A DNA stretch of 64,000 bases from Parasedimentitalea marina. GTDB taxonomy: Bacteria; Pseudomonadota; Alphaproteobacteria; Rhodobacterales; Rhodobacteraceae. The stretch is from positions 2,914,001-2,978,000 of the forward strand of contig NZ_CP033219.1 of NCBI RefSeq assembly GCF_004006175.1. Direction: 5' to 3'. The first letter of the stretch is position 1; every line of letters starts with the position of its first letter. Made by a program: the position numbers and the translations under genes. Positions 1 to 9,312 of this stretch are shown here, in pieces. Under the pieces are notes generated by a model that was given only the letters and a program-made list of their open reading frames with translations, did not search any database and had not been told where the DNA came from.

Positions 1-1
1 T

Positions 2-1027
<1,026 letters not shown>

Positions 1028-1031
<4 letters not shown>

Positions 1032-2026
1032 AGGCATTAGTTTATACCGGCCCCGAAAGTTTGGAATACCTAGATGTGCCCGAACCGGATGTTGCATCTG
1101 GTGAGCAGCTTATCAGGATTACCTATGTGGGAATCTGCGGCTCGGACATGCACGCCTATCTAGGTCACGATGACCGGCGGCCCGCACCACTCATCCTGGG
1201 TCACGAGGTAGCAGGCGAGATCGTAGGCGGCACTCGCCATGGCGAGAGAGTGACCGTAAATCCACTGGTGACCTGTGGCACTTGTCCGGCCTGTCGTGAT
1301 GGTCGCGACAATCTTTGCCCCGAACGGCAAATCATCTCGATGCCTCCGCGTGAGGGTGGATTTGCAGAGCTGGTTGCAATGCCAGACAGCAATTTAGTCA
1401 CGGTGCCGGATGGCGTCCCTCTGACCAAGGCGGCACTGGCCGAACCTATCGCCTGCGGCTGGCACGCTGCGCGGCTTTCACTGGCAGCTTTAAGAGGCGC
1501 TGGTGACAAGGCATTGGTATTGGGCGGTGGCGCAATAGGCCTGGGTGCAGCACTTAGTCTAAGGGCACAGGGCGTAGGTAACGTCACGATTGTCGAACCC
1601 AACCCAACCCGCCGCGCCTATTTGATCAATCACTGCGGCCAAACAGTGACTGACCACCCAACCAACGAGACCATGTTTGATCTGGTCATTGATGGGGTCG
1701 GTTATGCCGCCACTCGCGCCACTGCCTCTGCTTGTGTTCGCCCCGGCGGAGTGATCGGTCATATTGGATTAGGCGAAGACACCGGCGGGCTCGATATCCG
1801 GCGGATGACCCTTCAAGAAATCACATTCATCGGCACCTATACCTATACAGCCGAAGATTTTGTTCAGACGGCTCAAGCAATTTTTGATGGGCGTCTTGGC
1901 AGGCTTGATTGGGCAGAGATCCGTCCTCTCTCGGCAGGGGCAGAGGCGTTTTCCGACATTCGCCGAGGTGTTGTCGCCGCCCCTAAAATCTTACTGCGGC
2001 CTGAAATTACACCGGAAAGAAACTAG
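1028..2026 (+). CDS. Zinc-dependent alcohol dehydrogenase (MDR family)
   Basis: A 332-residue medium-chain dehydrogenase. It shows the catalytic-zinc motif CGSDMH, the GHEVAGEIV signature and the structural-zinc cysteine cluster CGTCPACRDGRDNLC. The Rossmann glycine motif VLGGGAIGLG is near residue 165. It overlaps the upstream SDR by four bases, so the two are probably translationally coupled. It probably oxidises a secondary alcohol, for example the C2 hydroxyl of DHPS, working with the SDR. The family assignment is firm; the substrate is inferred from the sulfonate operon. Confidence 0.85.
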
Positions 2027-2029
2027 CTG

Positions 2030-2434
2030 ATGTACGACAAAATTATACTCGCCCTTTCACTGGAACATGGCATTGCAGAACAGGCACTGGAAACCGCGCG
2101 TCGCCTTGGCGGGAAAGACGCCGAGATCATAGCTGTGCATGTCTATGAACCCCCTAGCGGATCTGTCAGCACCTACCTTGACGAGGACCTGGTTCGCAAA
2201 GCCTATGATGATGCCAAACGCGCGCTCAAAGCTCGGTTTGACAACGCCCCAGAGGTCACTCCTGTGATCCTCAAAGGGCATTCCAGCCGCACCATCACCG
2301 AATATGCCGCCGAGATTAATGCAAACGCGATCATCGTCGGTTCCCACATGCCGGGTTTGCGTGACTATTTCCTGGGCACCACCGCCGCTCGGATTGTTCG
2401 CCATGCGCCCTGCGCCGTCATCGTCTTACGTTAG
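2030..2434 (+). CDS. Universal stress protein, UspA family
   Basis: A 134-residue single-domain Usp protein. It begins MYDKIILALS and carries the ATP-binding loop in the form GSHMPGLRDYFLGTT near residues 104-118, followed by hydrophobic VRHAPCAVIVL. It starts 3 bases after the zinc dehydrogenase and precedes comD by 23 bases, so it is inside the operon. Usp proteins are small cytoplasmic nucleotide-binding proteins of unclear function. Single Usp genes next to transport or catabolic genes are common in this bacterial group. Confidence 0.85.
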   Translation: MYDKIILALSLEHGIAEQALETARRLGGKDAEIIAVHVYEPPSGSVSTYLDEDLVRKAYDDAKRALKARFDNAPEVTPVILKGHSSRTITEYAAEINANAIIVGSHMPGLRDYFLGTTAARIVRHAPCAVIVLR

Positions 2435-2457
2435 AATTCCCCCCAAAGGAGACAGTT

Positions 2458-2964
2458 TTGTCTATCAACACAAAAATCGTTGATGATCTGGTTGCTACTG
2501 ACATCAGTTTCATCACCACTGTACCGTGCAAGCAACTGGCCGGTGTCATCGACGAGATCGACGCCCGCCCTGATGTACTTCACGTTCCTTCGAACAAGGA
2601 AGACGAGGGGATGGGGCTCTGCGCCGGAGCCTGGATGGGCGGCAAACGGCCTGCCATAATCATGCAAAACACGGCGATCGGCGTGACAATCAACACACTG
2701 GCAACGTTGATCCAATACTACCGAATGCCGCTGCCAATGCTGATCTCCTTCAGGGGAGAACTGCGCGAGCCGGTGGCATGCCAGGTTGAGATGGCCGTTC
2801 ACACCAAGGCTCTGCTCGCGCAGATGAACATTCCAACCTATCATTTTCACAATCAGTCCGACGCTGACGAGCTGGATGCGATCCTGAAATACACTTTCAT
2901 GTGCAACAAACCGGTCGCTATCCTGACCGATGCCAGTTTTTGGGGAGGCTACGGCGACCAATGA
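2458..2964 (+). CDS. comD: Sulfopyruvate decarboxylase alpha subunit
   Basis: A 168-residue ThDP-enzyme PYR-domain half. It has TVPCKQLAGVID at the N-terminus, VPSNKEDEGMGLCAGAWMGG (the conserved Glu region that activates ThDP) and the MQNTAIG motif. The start is TTG 2458, chosen because a strong AAGGAG site lies 7 bases upstream and no ATG is better placed. ComD pairs with ComE to decarboxylate 3-sulfopyruvate to sulfoacetaldehyde. The stop overlaps the comE start by four bases. Phosphonopyruvate decarboxylase is the closest alternative, but its two domains are normally fused. Confidence 0.85.
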   Translation: MSINTKIVDDLVATDISFITTVPCKQLAGVIDEIDARPDVLHVPSNKEDEGMGLCAGAWMGGKRPAIIMQNTAIGVTINTLATLIQYYRMPLPMLISFRGELREPVACQVEMAVHTKALLAQMNIPTYHFHNQSDADELDAILKYTFMCNKPVAILTDASFWGGYGDQ

Positions 2965-3515
2965 TCCGTTCTGATATTCTGAAAGAAATCGCGCCTATCC
3001 TGAAAGACCAACTGGTGGTCTGCAACATCGGCCTGCCCAGCCAAGAACTGCATATGATCGATGATCAACCAACCAACTTCTATATGCTTGGCACAATGGG
3101 CCTGTCTTCCTCGATTGGCTTTGGCCTGGCGTTGGCACAAGATAAAAAAGTCATCTCCATTGATGGCGACGGGTCAGTTCTGACCAACTTTGGGACCTTG
3201 CCTACCATAGCCAATAACGTGGCTAACAACTACATTCTGCTGATTATCGATAATGGCAGCTATGGCTCTACCGGTGACCAACCAACCTATGCCGGAAAAA
3301 AGACCTCTCTGGCTGCGGTGGCACGAGCTTGTGGCTGCGAGAACGTTGTTGAGGTGGCTGCAAAAGACACCGGCAAAGCCCTACAAGAAGCTATTAATGG
3401 TGATCAGATGACCATCATCGTGGCCAAATGCGAAAGCGGTAATATCAAAGTTCCTGTGATCACCATGGATCCCGTCGTAATACGTGACCGGTTCATGACG
3501 TCGGTACAAGCGTAA
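2961..3515 (+). CDS. comE: Sulfopyruvate decarboxylase beta subunit
   Basis: A 184-residue PP-domain half of the ThDP decarboxylase. The diphosphate/Mg2+ motif begins IDGDGSVLTNFG and ends near IDNGSYGSTG, as in sulfopyruvate and phosphonopyruvate decarboxylases. The start is ATG 2961, overlapping the comD stop as ATGA; a longer frame upstream merely overlaps comD. The split gene pair is the usual arrangement in roseobacters that use sulfolactate. No xsc (sulfoacetaldehyde acetyltransferase) gene is seen in the window, so the next step is encoded elsewhere. Confidence 0.85.
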   Translation: MIRSDILKEIAPILKDQLVVCNIGLPSQELHMIDDQPTNFYMLGTMGLSSSIGFGLALAQDKKVISIDGDGSVLTNFGTLPTIANNVANNYILLIIDNGSYGSTGDQPTYAGKKTSLAAVARACGCENVVEVAAKDTGKALQEAINGDQMTIIVAKCESGNIKVPVITMDPVVIRDRFMTSVQA

Positions 3516-3524
3516 GGCCTGGGC

Positions 3525-4673
3525 ATGCTGTTTGATACTGGCATCCATTGCTACACCGATGCGCGCCGACTGGCGCGCAAGCGACTTCCCTGGATGGTTT
3601 TTGACTATATCGATGGCGCGGCTGGGCAAGAGCATGGAGCTGCCCTCAGCAACAGGGCCCTACAAGATATCCGGCTGACACCGCGCGTTCTGCGCGATGT
3701 CAGAAACCGGGACCTGTCGGTGACTTTGTTTGACAAGCTGATGACACGGCCCTTCGGCATCAGTCCAATGGGGATGTGTAATCTCGCGGCGCCCGGCGCC
3801 GATCTACAATTGGCAAAAATAGCGCGAGAGCACCGTGTGCCGCATGGCGTGTCAACTGTGGCTTCCACTGATATGGAGACCCTACACAAAGCCTCGGGCG
3901 GCACGGCTTGGTTCCAGCTCTATTTCAGTGGCGATGGCAGTGGCACTTTCAAGCTTGTGGAACGCGCTAAGGCAGCTGGCTATAGCACGTTAGTATTGAC
4001 TTTGGATGTTCCGGAGGTTGGTCGTCGCCCACGAGAGCTCCGTCATGGTTTCAAAATGCCATTCCGTATTGGCCCTCGGCAATTCGTGGATTTCGCATTG
4101 CACCCGCGTTGGTCGCTAACCTCCCTGGCCAAGGGCAGCCCAAAAATGGCAAATTTCGATGGGAAGACCTACAAATTTGACCGCACCGAAAGCCGCGCAG
4201 CAGCAGACTGGAGCTACTTTGACAAGTTACGTGCGGTTTGGCCTGGCAAACTGGTGGTAAAAGGTGTCCTGCACCCCGATGACGCGTTGCGTCTGGTTGA
4301 TGCTGGTGCGGACGCTATTCAGGTCTCCAGTCACGGATGCCGCCAACTGGACAGTGCCCCACCTGCCATTCTGGCCTTACGTGACATTCGCACGATTGTT
4401 GGGCCCGATTACCCACTCTTCTACGATACAGGAATTCGCTCGGGTGAAGACATCGTCAAAGCCTATTTCATGGGGGCAGACTTTGTTTTCATAGGCCGAA
4501 TTTTATTGTTCGCAATCGCGGCTGGCGGCATCGAAGGTCTGCGGGTGCTTTGGGATATTCTAAGCCAGGAAGTTAGCTTGGCCATGGCCCAGTTAGGAGT
4601 GACAACAATCGGAGAGTTGAAAAACATAAAGGAACTGCGGGCTACTACGAGCTTTACAGATACCGGCTCTTAG
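3525..4673 (+). CDS. FMN-dependent 2-hydroxyacid dehydrogenase/oxidase, putative sulfolactate dehydrogenase
   Basis: A 382-residue protein of the L-lactate dehydrogenase/glycolate oxidase family. FMN and active-site segments are recognisable: DYIDGAAGQE near residue 27, SPMGMCNLAAPGAD, QLYFSGDG, and the catalytic His in SSHGCRQLDSAPP followed by DTGIRSGEDIVKA. The usual family signature is SNHGGRQLDGAP, so Asn, one Gly and a second Gly are replaced by Ser, Cys and Ser. It follows comE by 9 bases. Oxidation of sulfolactate to sulfopyruvate is the missing link between the HpsN-like enzyme and ComDE, so I infer that role. L-lactate or glycolate are other possibilities. Confidence 0.75.
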   Translation: MLFDTGIHCYTDARRLARKRLPWMVFDYIDGAAGQEHGAALSNRALQDIRLTPRVLRDVRNRDLSVTLFDKLMTRPFGISPMGMCNLAAPGADLQLAKIAREHRVPHGVSTVASTDMETLHKASGGTAWFQLYFSGDGSGTFKLVERAKAAGYSTLVLTLDVPEVGRRPRELRHGFKMPFRIGPRQFVDFALHPRWSLTSLAKGSPKMANFDGKTYKFDRTESRAAADWSYFDKLRAVWPGKLVVKGVLHPDDALRLVDAGADAIQVSSHGCRQLDSAPPAILALRDIRTIVGPDYPLFYDTGIRSGEDIVKAYFMGADFVFIGRILLFAIAAGGIEGLRVLWDILSQEVSLAMAQLGVTTIGELKNIKELRATTSFTDTGS

Positions 4674-4680
4674 CGGAAGT

Positions 4681-4704
4681 CGTTTCGAGACTTACCCCGA
4701 AACG
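4681..4704 (+). terminator. Hairpin after the sulfonate operon
   Basis: CGTTTCG at 4681-4687 pairs with CGAAACG at 4698-4704 across a 10-base loop, starting 7 bases after the stop of the last operon gene. No clear T-run follows, so termination activity is uncertain. Confidence 0.4.
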
Positions 4705-5564
4705 ATTGGCTTCCCTGAAGCAAACAGCCAGGGTTCGAAAGCAAACAGCAGCCATGTCCACAAAGTAATCGTTCAGTCATGTGACTCCATGCGGTATGGC
4801 AATGACCGCTTTAGGGAAGCTGAAACGCAGCAACCAATTCGGGGTTGAATGGTTGCTCTAGGCCGTATGTAAGCTGTCGGTGCTTTCTGCGGACCTAACT
4901 TTGCAAAGTAAGTTTTCTGCGTAATGCTGCCGTTGGAACTGACCGCAGCGAAGGTCAGGACCTCCCCCTTAATAGCGAAATGAGCGTGGTGCAGCATTCG
5001 GAGCACTCACCTCTTCCATCACGGTCAAGAACGGCAATCACGTCCTGCATCCGATCGCGCCAGACATCTTCTCGGCCAATGGAACCAAGTAAATCCGATT
5101 TGTCGTTCCGCACGCCCACCCTCCCCTACCACGCCCACACTTGATCTGGTTTTCTGTATCGCAGAACCCGGGTGACGGATGAAGTTTGAGAAATTGCTAC
5201 GATGGAAACCTAACTGGTAGGTCACTTCATTGAGGCAGTTTCCGGAGTTTTCTGAGCCAAACTTGGCCTGCCAACATCGAAAGTTGTGTCCCGAATGATC
5301 GAGCCCCTATTGCCAATAATTTTGCAACTTTGTTTGTTGATCGCAGGTTCTCGTCATTGCAGAACGTTTGGGCGCAGAATAACCGCAGATTGAAAAGGAT
5401 AGTCTTCATGGCCGAGAAACCTCACAGGTGACCAAGCCAATACCGTCGTAATGCTGAACGATGTCTACCCATGCCCCCCAAATCCAATGGTGCCTCCCCT
5501 GCCTATTCCCAAGAGGTGTTCTCCACGAGCGTTGGTGACCGTCAAAGCAGCACGAGGTGGCACC
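4705..5564. other. Gene-poor stretch, no supported gene
   Basis: About 860 bases with only short frames on the minus strand that resemble no family I know. Base composition and stop density look like decayed or spacer DNA. It sits directly upstream of small helix-turn-helix genes and may belong to the same element remnant. Confidence 0.5.
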
Positions 5565-5780
5565 ATGAAGCAGTATGAAAAAGACAGGCTCCTATCCCGG
5601 GAAGATGTAGAAGAAATCTTTGGGATCTCAAAGAGATATTTGGAGATTGCAGCGCAGCGTAAAGATGGCCCGTGCATGATCAAGATTGGTCGGTCTGTAC
5701 GCTACCGGGTTGGTGACATTCGCCAATGGATCGAACAATGTGCGGTGGCGGCCACTGCAGGTCAAGGTGCAGGATCATGA
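5565..5780 (+). CDS. Small AlpA/MerR-like helix-turn-helix protein
   Basis: A 71-residue protein starting MKQYEKDRLLSREDVEEIFG. The segment LLSREDVEEIFGISKRYLE is a winged helix-turn-helix of the AlpA/excisionase type, and IGRSVRYRVGDIRQWIE is the classic C-terminal part of that fold. ATG 5565 is preferred over an upstream frame extension that lacks family similarity. Such proteins act as excision or replication regulators in mobile elements. It overlaps the next gene by 14 bases in another frame. Confidence 0.7.
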   Translation: MKQYEKDRLLSREDVEEIFGISKRYLEIAAQRKDGPCMIKIGRSVRYRVGDIRQWIEQCAVAATAGQGAGS

Positions 5781-6180
5781 CCAAGCTCCAGCCATTGGAC
5801 CTGTGCAGAAATGGCTAACCCATCAGTATTGGGCACGCCAGAAGCCAGCTTTGACGCGCTCAGCTATTATTGTGCTTTCAAGACTGCTGGATCGCCAGAA
5901 CACGAAAACAGGTCGTTGCGACCCGTCGGTCATTCGCATCGTTGAAGAAACCGGTATGTGCGAACGTAGTGTGCGGGGCGCCTTCAAAGAACTGGAAACC
6001 CGCGGGGCATTGAAGCGGTACCGAGCCAATCGGCGGTCTCGAAATCAGTTCATGATCTTCTCTGTGGCCGAGTTGGACTTGCATCGCAACTTCGTGAAGC
6101 AAAAAGTACGGCGCGGCGCGCCTGCAAGCCTGCAGTCTGTTGCCGCTCCAACCTGCAACCGGCTGCACCCGAAACTATAA
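5767..6180 (+). CDS. HTH_36-type replication or regulatory protein
   Basis: About 137 residues from a GTG at 5767; the start is uncertain and another GTG lies at 5803. The core KWLTHQYWARQKPALTRSA, then DPSVIRIVEETGMCERSVRG and FKELETRGALKRY, reads as a winged-helix domain seen in phage and plasmid replication proteins and element regulators. The C-terminal part after about residue 105 is rich in Arg, Ala and Leu without family likeness, so the protein may be truncated or altered there. It shares the AlpA-like gene's context, suggesting a remnant mobile element. Confidence 0.55.
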   Translation: MQDHDQAPAIGPVQKWLTHQYWARQKPALTRSAIIVLSRLLDRQNTKTGRCDPSVIRIVEETGMCERSVRGAFKELETRGALKRYRANRRSRNQFMIFSVAELDLHRNFVKQKVRRGAPASLQSVAAPTCNRLHPKL

Positions 6181-6203
6181 AGAAAAAGGGAAATGCCCAG
6201 AAA

Positions 6204-6455
6204 TTGTGTTTGGATAAGTCGGCATCTTTCTGCAACACTGATCGCCGGGTGACAATCGAGTTAAGCCTTGGGGAGTTTGAACAAAGGATAGCGAAAGTGT
6301 TCGAGCGGGAAGGCTATGGCTACGAAGGGTTGTTGACACTTCCTGCAGCTGAGATGGAAACGGTCTTTGGGAAATTGCGTAGTGGCAGCATCTCATTCAA
6401 CCAGGCCGCTGGGAAGATGCTTGATCGATACCGGGTAGCGCAGGATCGACTGTGA
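6204..6455 (+). CDS. Small hypothetical protein
   Basis: A possible 83-residue protein starting at TTG 6204 or 6210. The part SLGEFEQRIAKVFEREGYGYEGLLTL looks like real amphipathic coding sequence, and it follows the HTH gene by 23 bases on the same strand. I recognise no domain. No good ribosome-binding site decides the start. It may be a small element gene or part of a decayed one. Confidence 0.35.
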   Translation: MCLDKSASFCNTDRRVTIELSLGEFEQRIAKVFEREGYGYEGLLTLPAAEMETVFGKLRSGSISFNQAAGKMLDRYRVAQDRL

Positions 6456-7143
6456 GCAGGCAGTCAAAAAGCGGCTTGGGCCCTTCCCGGCCCCCTCCCG
6501 CACGCGGGTAATTCACACCCTATGCCCGCCAAGTGTTTTGAGTTCGATGAGAGGTGAGGTTAGGGTTGTTGTTGTTACATCGCTGCGCGCCAGCGGAGAA
6601 TTGATTGTGCCAAAGCGCTCGCCAAGCGGTTGTCGTTGGGCGTAGTTAAGCAAACCGATGAGATTTAGGGAGGCGGCGGATGCTGCAAGATAGCCACGGA
6701 GAGGCACATTCCTCTTGCTAATCGCACGGATCAGCGCCCCCTATATCGTGGAACCGGGCCGGAAAGCAGCGATGTTGCACCGACCAGTGAGTGATTGCCA
6801 CAGCATGTGACCTACCTCAACAAACTTGATCCGTAGTCTGTCGTGGCTAGGAGTATCCGAGGCTCTGTGTATGACCATCAGCCCATACCGTTGAGACGGG
6901 TCATCTGTTGAAATTTTCCGGGTAAAGAATAGCGAACTGATTGCGGGCAGCACCTCAATCCCTGATGCATCGTCCCGTCTTTTCGAAATTGCGGATGGCC
7001 ACCTGCCCCATCGAGCATCCCGACGCCTACTAGGCAATGCACTGGTTCAATGGATGTGGCGAGCCTGTTGACCGTCACTAACATCCTCTCCTGCTTCGTT
7101 GTCGTATGTGCTAATCAGGGGAATATAATCGAGGACACAATTG
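6456..7143. other. Gene-poor stretch, no supported gene
   Basis: About 690 bases. Two minus-strand frames (6513-6707 and 6741-7037) are open but match no family I know and lack good start signals. I see no terminal inverted repeats or transposase motif. Confidence 0.45.
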
Positions 7144-7536
7144 ATGAGCGACAAAGAATTGACGATGGATCCCAGCCTAAATGTTTTGGGCGAAGACCTT
7201 AAACCCTGCTCCACATCTCCGGTAACAGGGTTTTTTCGCGATGGCTGCTGCAATACTGGGGCTGCTGATACGGGAAAGCACACTGTTTGTTGCATCATGA
7301 CCAAAGAGTTCTTGGCCTTTTCAAAGTATATTGGAAACGACCTTTCGACGCCCCGACCAGAATTCCATTTTGCCGGATTGAAAGAGGGAGATCGATGGTG
7401 TCTGTGCGTGGATCGCTGGCTGCAAGCACATCAAGAAGATCCAGCGCCGCATATCGTTCTTGAAAGCACCCATAAGAACGCCCTTGAGACTGTTCCGCTG
7501 GAAGTCCTCAAAAGGAAAGCCGTGGATATCAACTGA
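7144..7536 (+). CDS. DUF2237 family protein
   Basis: A 130-residue protein. It shows the family pattern NVLGEDLKPCSTSPVTGFF, then RDGCCNTG, GKHTVC, NDLSTPRPEF and GDRWCLCVDRW, with several conserved cysteines. ATG 7144 is chosen over the in-frame TTG three bases upstream. The family function is not established; the Cys pattern suggests metal or redox use. It stands alone on the plus strand with about 240 bases before the DMSP lyase gene. Confidence 0.85.
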   Translation: MSDKELTMDPSLNVLGEDLKPCSTSPVTGFFRDGCCNTGAADTGKHTVCCIMTKEFLAFSKYIGNDLSTPRPEFHFAGLKEGDRWCLCVDRWLQAHQEDPAPHIVLESTHKNALETVPLEVLKRKAVDIN

Positions 7537-7772
7537 GGTTGGCGGCTTACCTCTGGCCCATATTCAAAAAACTATCCACCCCGCGCAACCCGCCGTTCCT
7601 GTCGCTTGCATGAGGAACACCAATCACGCTCGGGGCGGCCATCATACATCTGCATATATTCATCTTCGCTCCTGTTGTGGAATGGACTGCTCATACAAGC
7701 CTGTCTGTTTTTGCTCCATTGCTAAAAACTCAATCTTCCCCAACGGTACCGCAAAAGAGAGGTTCGACCACC

Positions 7773-8372
7773 ATGATGCGCCCCAAACCAATGCAGGAGT
7801 TCCTCGATGCAATCATTTCGGCCGCCGACTATTACGTGACCGACCCCAACGGAAAGGAATCGCTGGCAAAGATTAGAGCGGCCCTTCAAACGCCGTCTAA
7901 GATGTCTGATGGAGCGGGGGCACAATTGCCGATCCGCGATAGTTTAGAAGAGGTGGCCATTCCATCGCATTTTCATGCGCCTGAGCTTCGCCATTTGGTG
8001 GAAACCTTCCTCAGGCTTGAGCCTATGCTCAATTGGCGTCGACGGTCAGGTGATATGTCTTGCGCGAGCGCAAACTTTGCAGAGGGCCATGCAAACGCAA
8101 ACATAGTCGGTCCAGGTGGCATCGAATGGCGGACCGACGTCTGGCTTGGTGTCACACTACTTTCGCCGAATGTTAGGTATCCTGACCATAGCCATCCACC
8201 GGAAGAAACTTACCTGGTATTGAGCAATGGCTCCTTTTGTCATGGTGACAGCGAGTGGTTCGAGCCCGGTATCGGCGGCACGTTTTACAATTCGCCTGGT
8301 ATTGTGCATGCAATGCGTTCTGATAGCACTCCACTTCTTGCATTCTGGTTGCTGTGGGCTGGTGCGGAGTAA
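7773..8372 (+). CDS. dddQ: Dimethylsulfoniopropionate lyase, DddQ-type cupin
   Basis: A 199-residue protein with the PF16867-type cupin core at its C-terminus, predicted to cleave DMSP to dimethyl sulfide and acrylate. From ATG 7773, Tyr136, His139, His141, Glu145, Tyr147 and His179 (YPDHSHPPEETY and GIVHAMRS) match the metal/active-site set known for DddQ (Y120, H123, H125, E129, Y131, H163) with a constant offset of 16. The length fits DddQ (about 190-200) better than DddL, but DddL shares the fold and is the main alternative. The start follows a GAGAGG site; a longer frame upstream has no family likeness. No acrylate genes are adjacent. Confidence 0.8.
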   Translation: MMRPKPMQEFLDAIISAADYYVTDPNGKESLAKIRAALQTPSKMSDGAGAQLPIRDSLEEVAIPSHFHAPELRHLVETFLRLEPMLNWRRRSGDMSCASANFAEGHANANIVGPGGIEWRTDVWLGVTLLSPNVRYPDHSHPPEETYLVLSNGSFCHGDSEWFEPGIGGTFYNSPGIVHAMRSDSTPLLAFWLLWAGAE

Positions 8373-8556
8373 GCGAGCTAACGAACTCGCATGGAAACAC
8401 AATGTGGTCGCGAACGGCCCCGCCCCAACCTTGGCACTTGTGGCCAACTCTCCGACGCCGCTTCACCAGAACGGACATTCGTGTTCAGCGCAGCTTTCAA
8501 AGTCCAAGGAGACCCGCAGCGCGGACATTCCTGCCTTTCGTTGTGCCAGTTCAGCT

Positions 8557-8922
8557 CTAATCAAACTGGACAATAACCGCCTCAAAATCCTCGTCACTTG
8601 TCACGCGCGTATGATGGCCTTTGCCGTGTCGGTCTTCCATATGCCAGACGTCACCACGAACGATGTCTCGCGCTGAGCCGTCACTTGCTGTGACACGCAC
8701 GGCACCAGAAAGGCAGATCAACTTCTGCCTAACGGGAGTTGGGTGGACCGGTTCATCCCAGCCCGCGCGTAGCCTGAGAAACATCATCTGCTTTGCTGGT
8801 TCCGGCTCAGAGATTTCGACGTTTTGAGCTGGAGGAGCAAAAACATGCTCTTCAAGGTTAACTTCAACCTCCAACCAGTGGCTTTCCCCCAATTCGTCGG
8901 CAAACAACTTCTGAAATCTCAT
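8557..8922 (-). CDS. Small cupin-domain protein
   Basis: About 121 residues starting MRFQKLFADELGE at 8922. The C-terminal half reads as a small cupin: RQKLICLSGAVRVTASDG, then GDVWHMEDRHGKGHHTRV and a final EAVIVQFD. The His-rich segment may bind a metal. The frame stays open upstream to 9048, but the extra residues look non-coding and the chosen ATG has a weak AGGGA site. It converges with the DMSP lyase gene. Cupins of this type often bind small hydroxylated acids; no substrate can be named. Confidence 0.65.
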   Translation of the reverse strand: MRFQKLFADELGESHWLEVEVNLEEHVFAPPAQNVEISEPEPAKQMMFLRLRAGWDEPVHPTPVRQKLICLSGAVRVTASDGSARDIVRGDVWHMEDRHGKGHHTRVTSDEDFEAVIVQFD

Positions 8923-9312
8923 CGGTAAGTCCCTAAAGCAATCTATTTCTCGAAACGATACAACCGGTCCCGAGACGCGTCCAAGATAATCTACCGCCCC
9001 CAAACCGTTTCCGCCGTAGGCTCGGAGCAGACTTCTGCGGCGCGGCAACTTTCTAAAGAGCTAGGAAAGACAAGCTGACAAGAACGGCCCTAATCGGTCC
9101 TTCGAACGGTTTGCAGCGAAGGGCAGATAAGAGCCCAAACTGTGAATTTGATTTTCTCGCTGCGCGCGTTCGCAGCGCAAAAATTGCGGCAAGCGCGAAG
9201 CTATATGTGCCGCCATAGATCAGAAGAACCGGACATTCGAGCTTTCGAGAGCAAGCTTTGATCGGCGATTTCACACATCACGGGATAATGCTGCCATTTG
9301 CGGTCTTTCGCT
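8923..9312. other. Spacer with hairpin-rich sequence
   Basis: No supported gene. The stretch around 9160-9177 contains CGCTGCGCGC and CGCAGCG, which can pair as a short hairpin. Phrases such as CGGACATTC occur both here (9230s) and near 8522, suggesting decayed copies of an intergenic repeat. Confidence 0.35.

Noticed and set aside
4773..5409. Three minus-strand open frames of 60-77 codons
   Set aside because: No recognisable family, no good start signals, and they lie in a stretch that looks non-coding.
6513..7037. Two consecutive minus-strand frames that could be a broken gene
   Set aside because: No motif links them to a known protein; kept only as a gene-poor stretch.
8500..9250. A repeat family built on CGGACATTC and GCAGCG blocks
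   Set aside because: Copies are short and imperfect; I could not define a unit, so only a note was left on the spacer.
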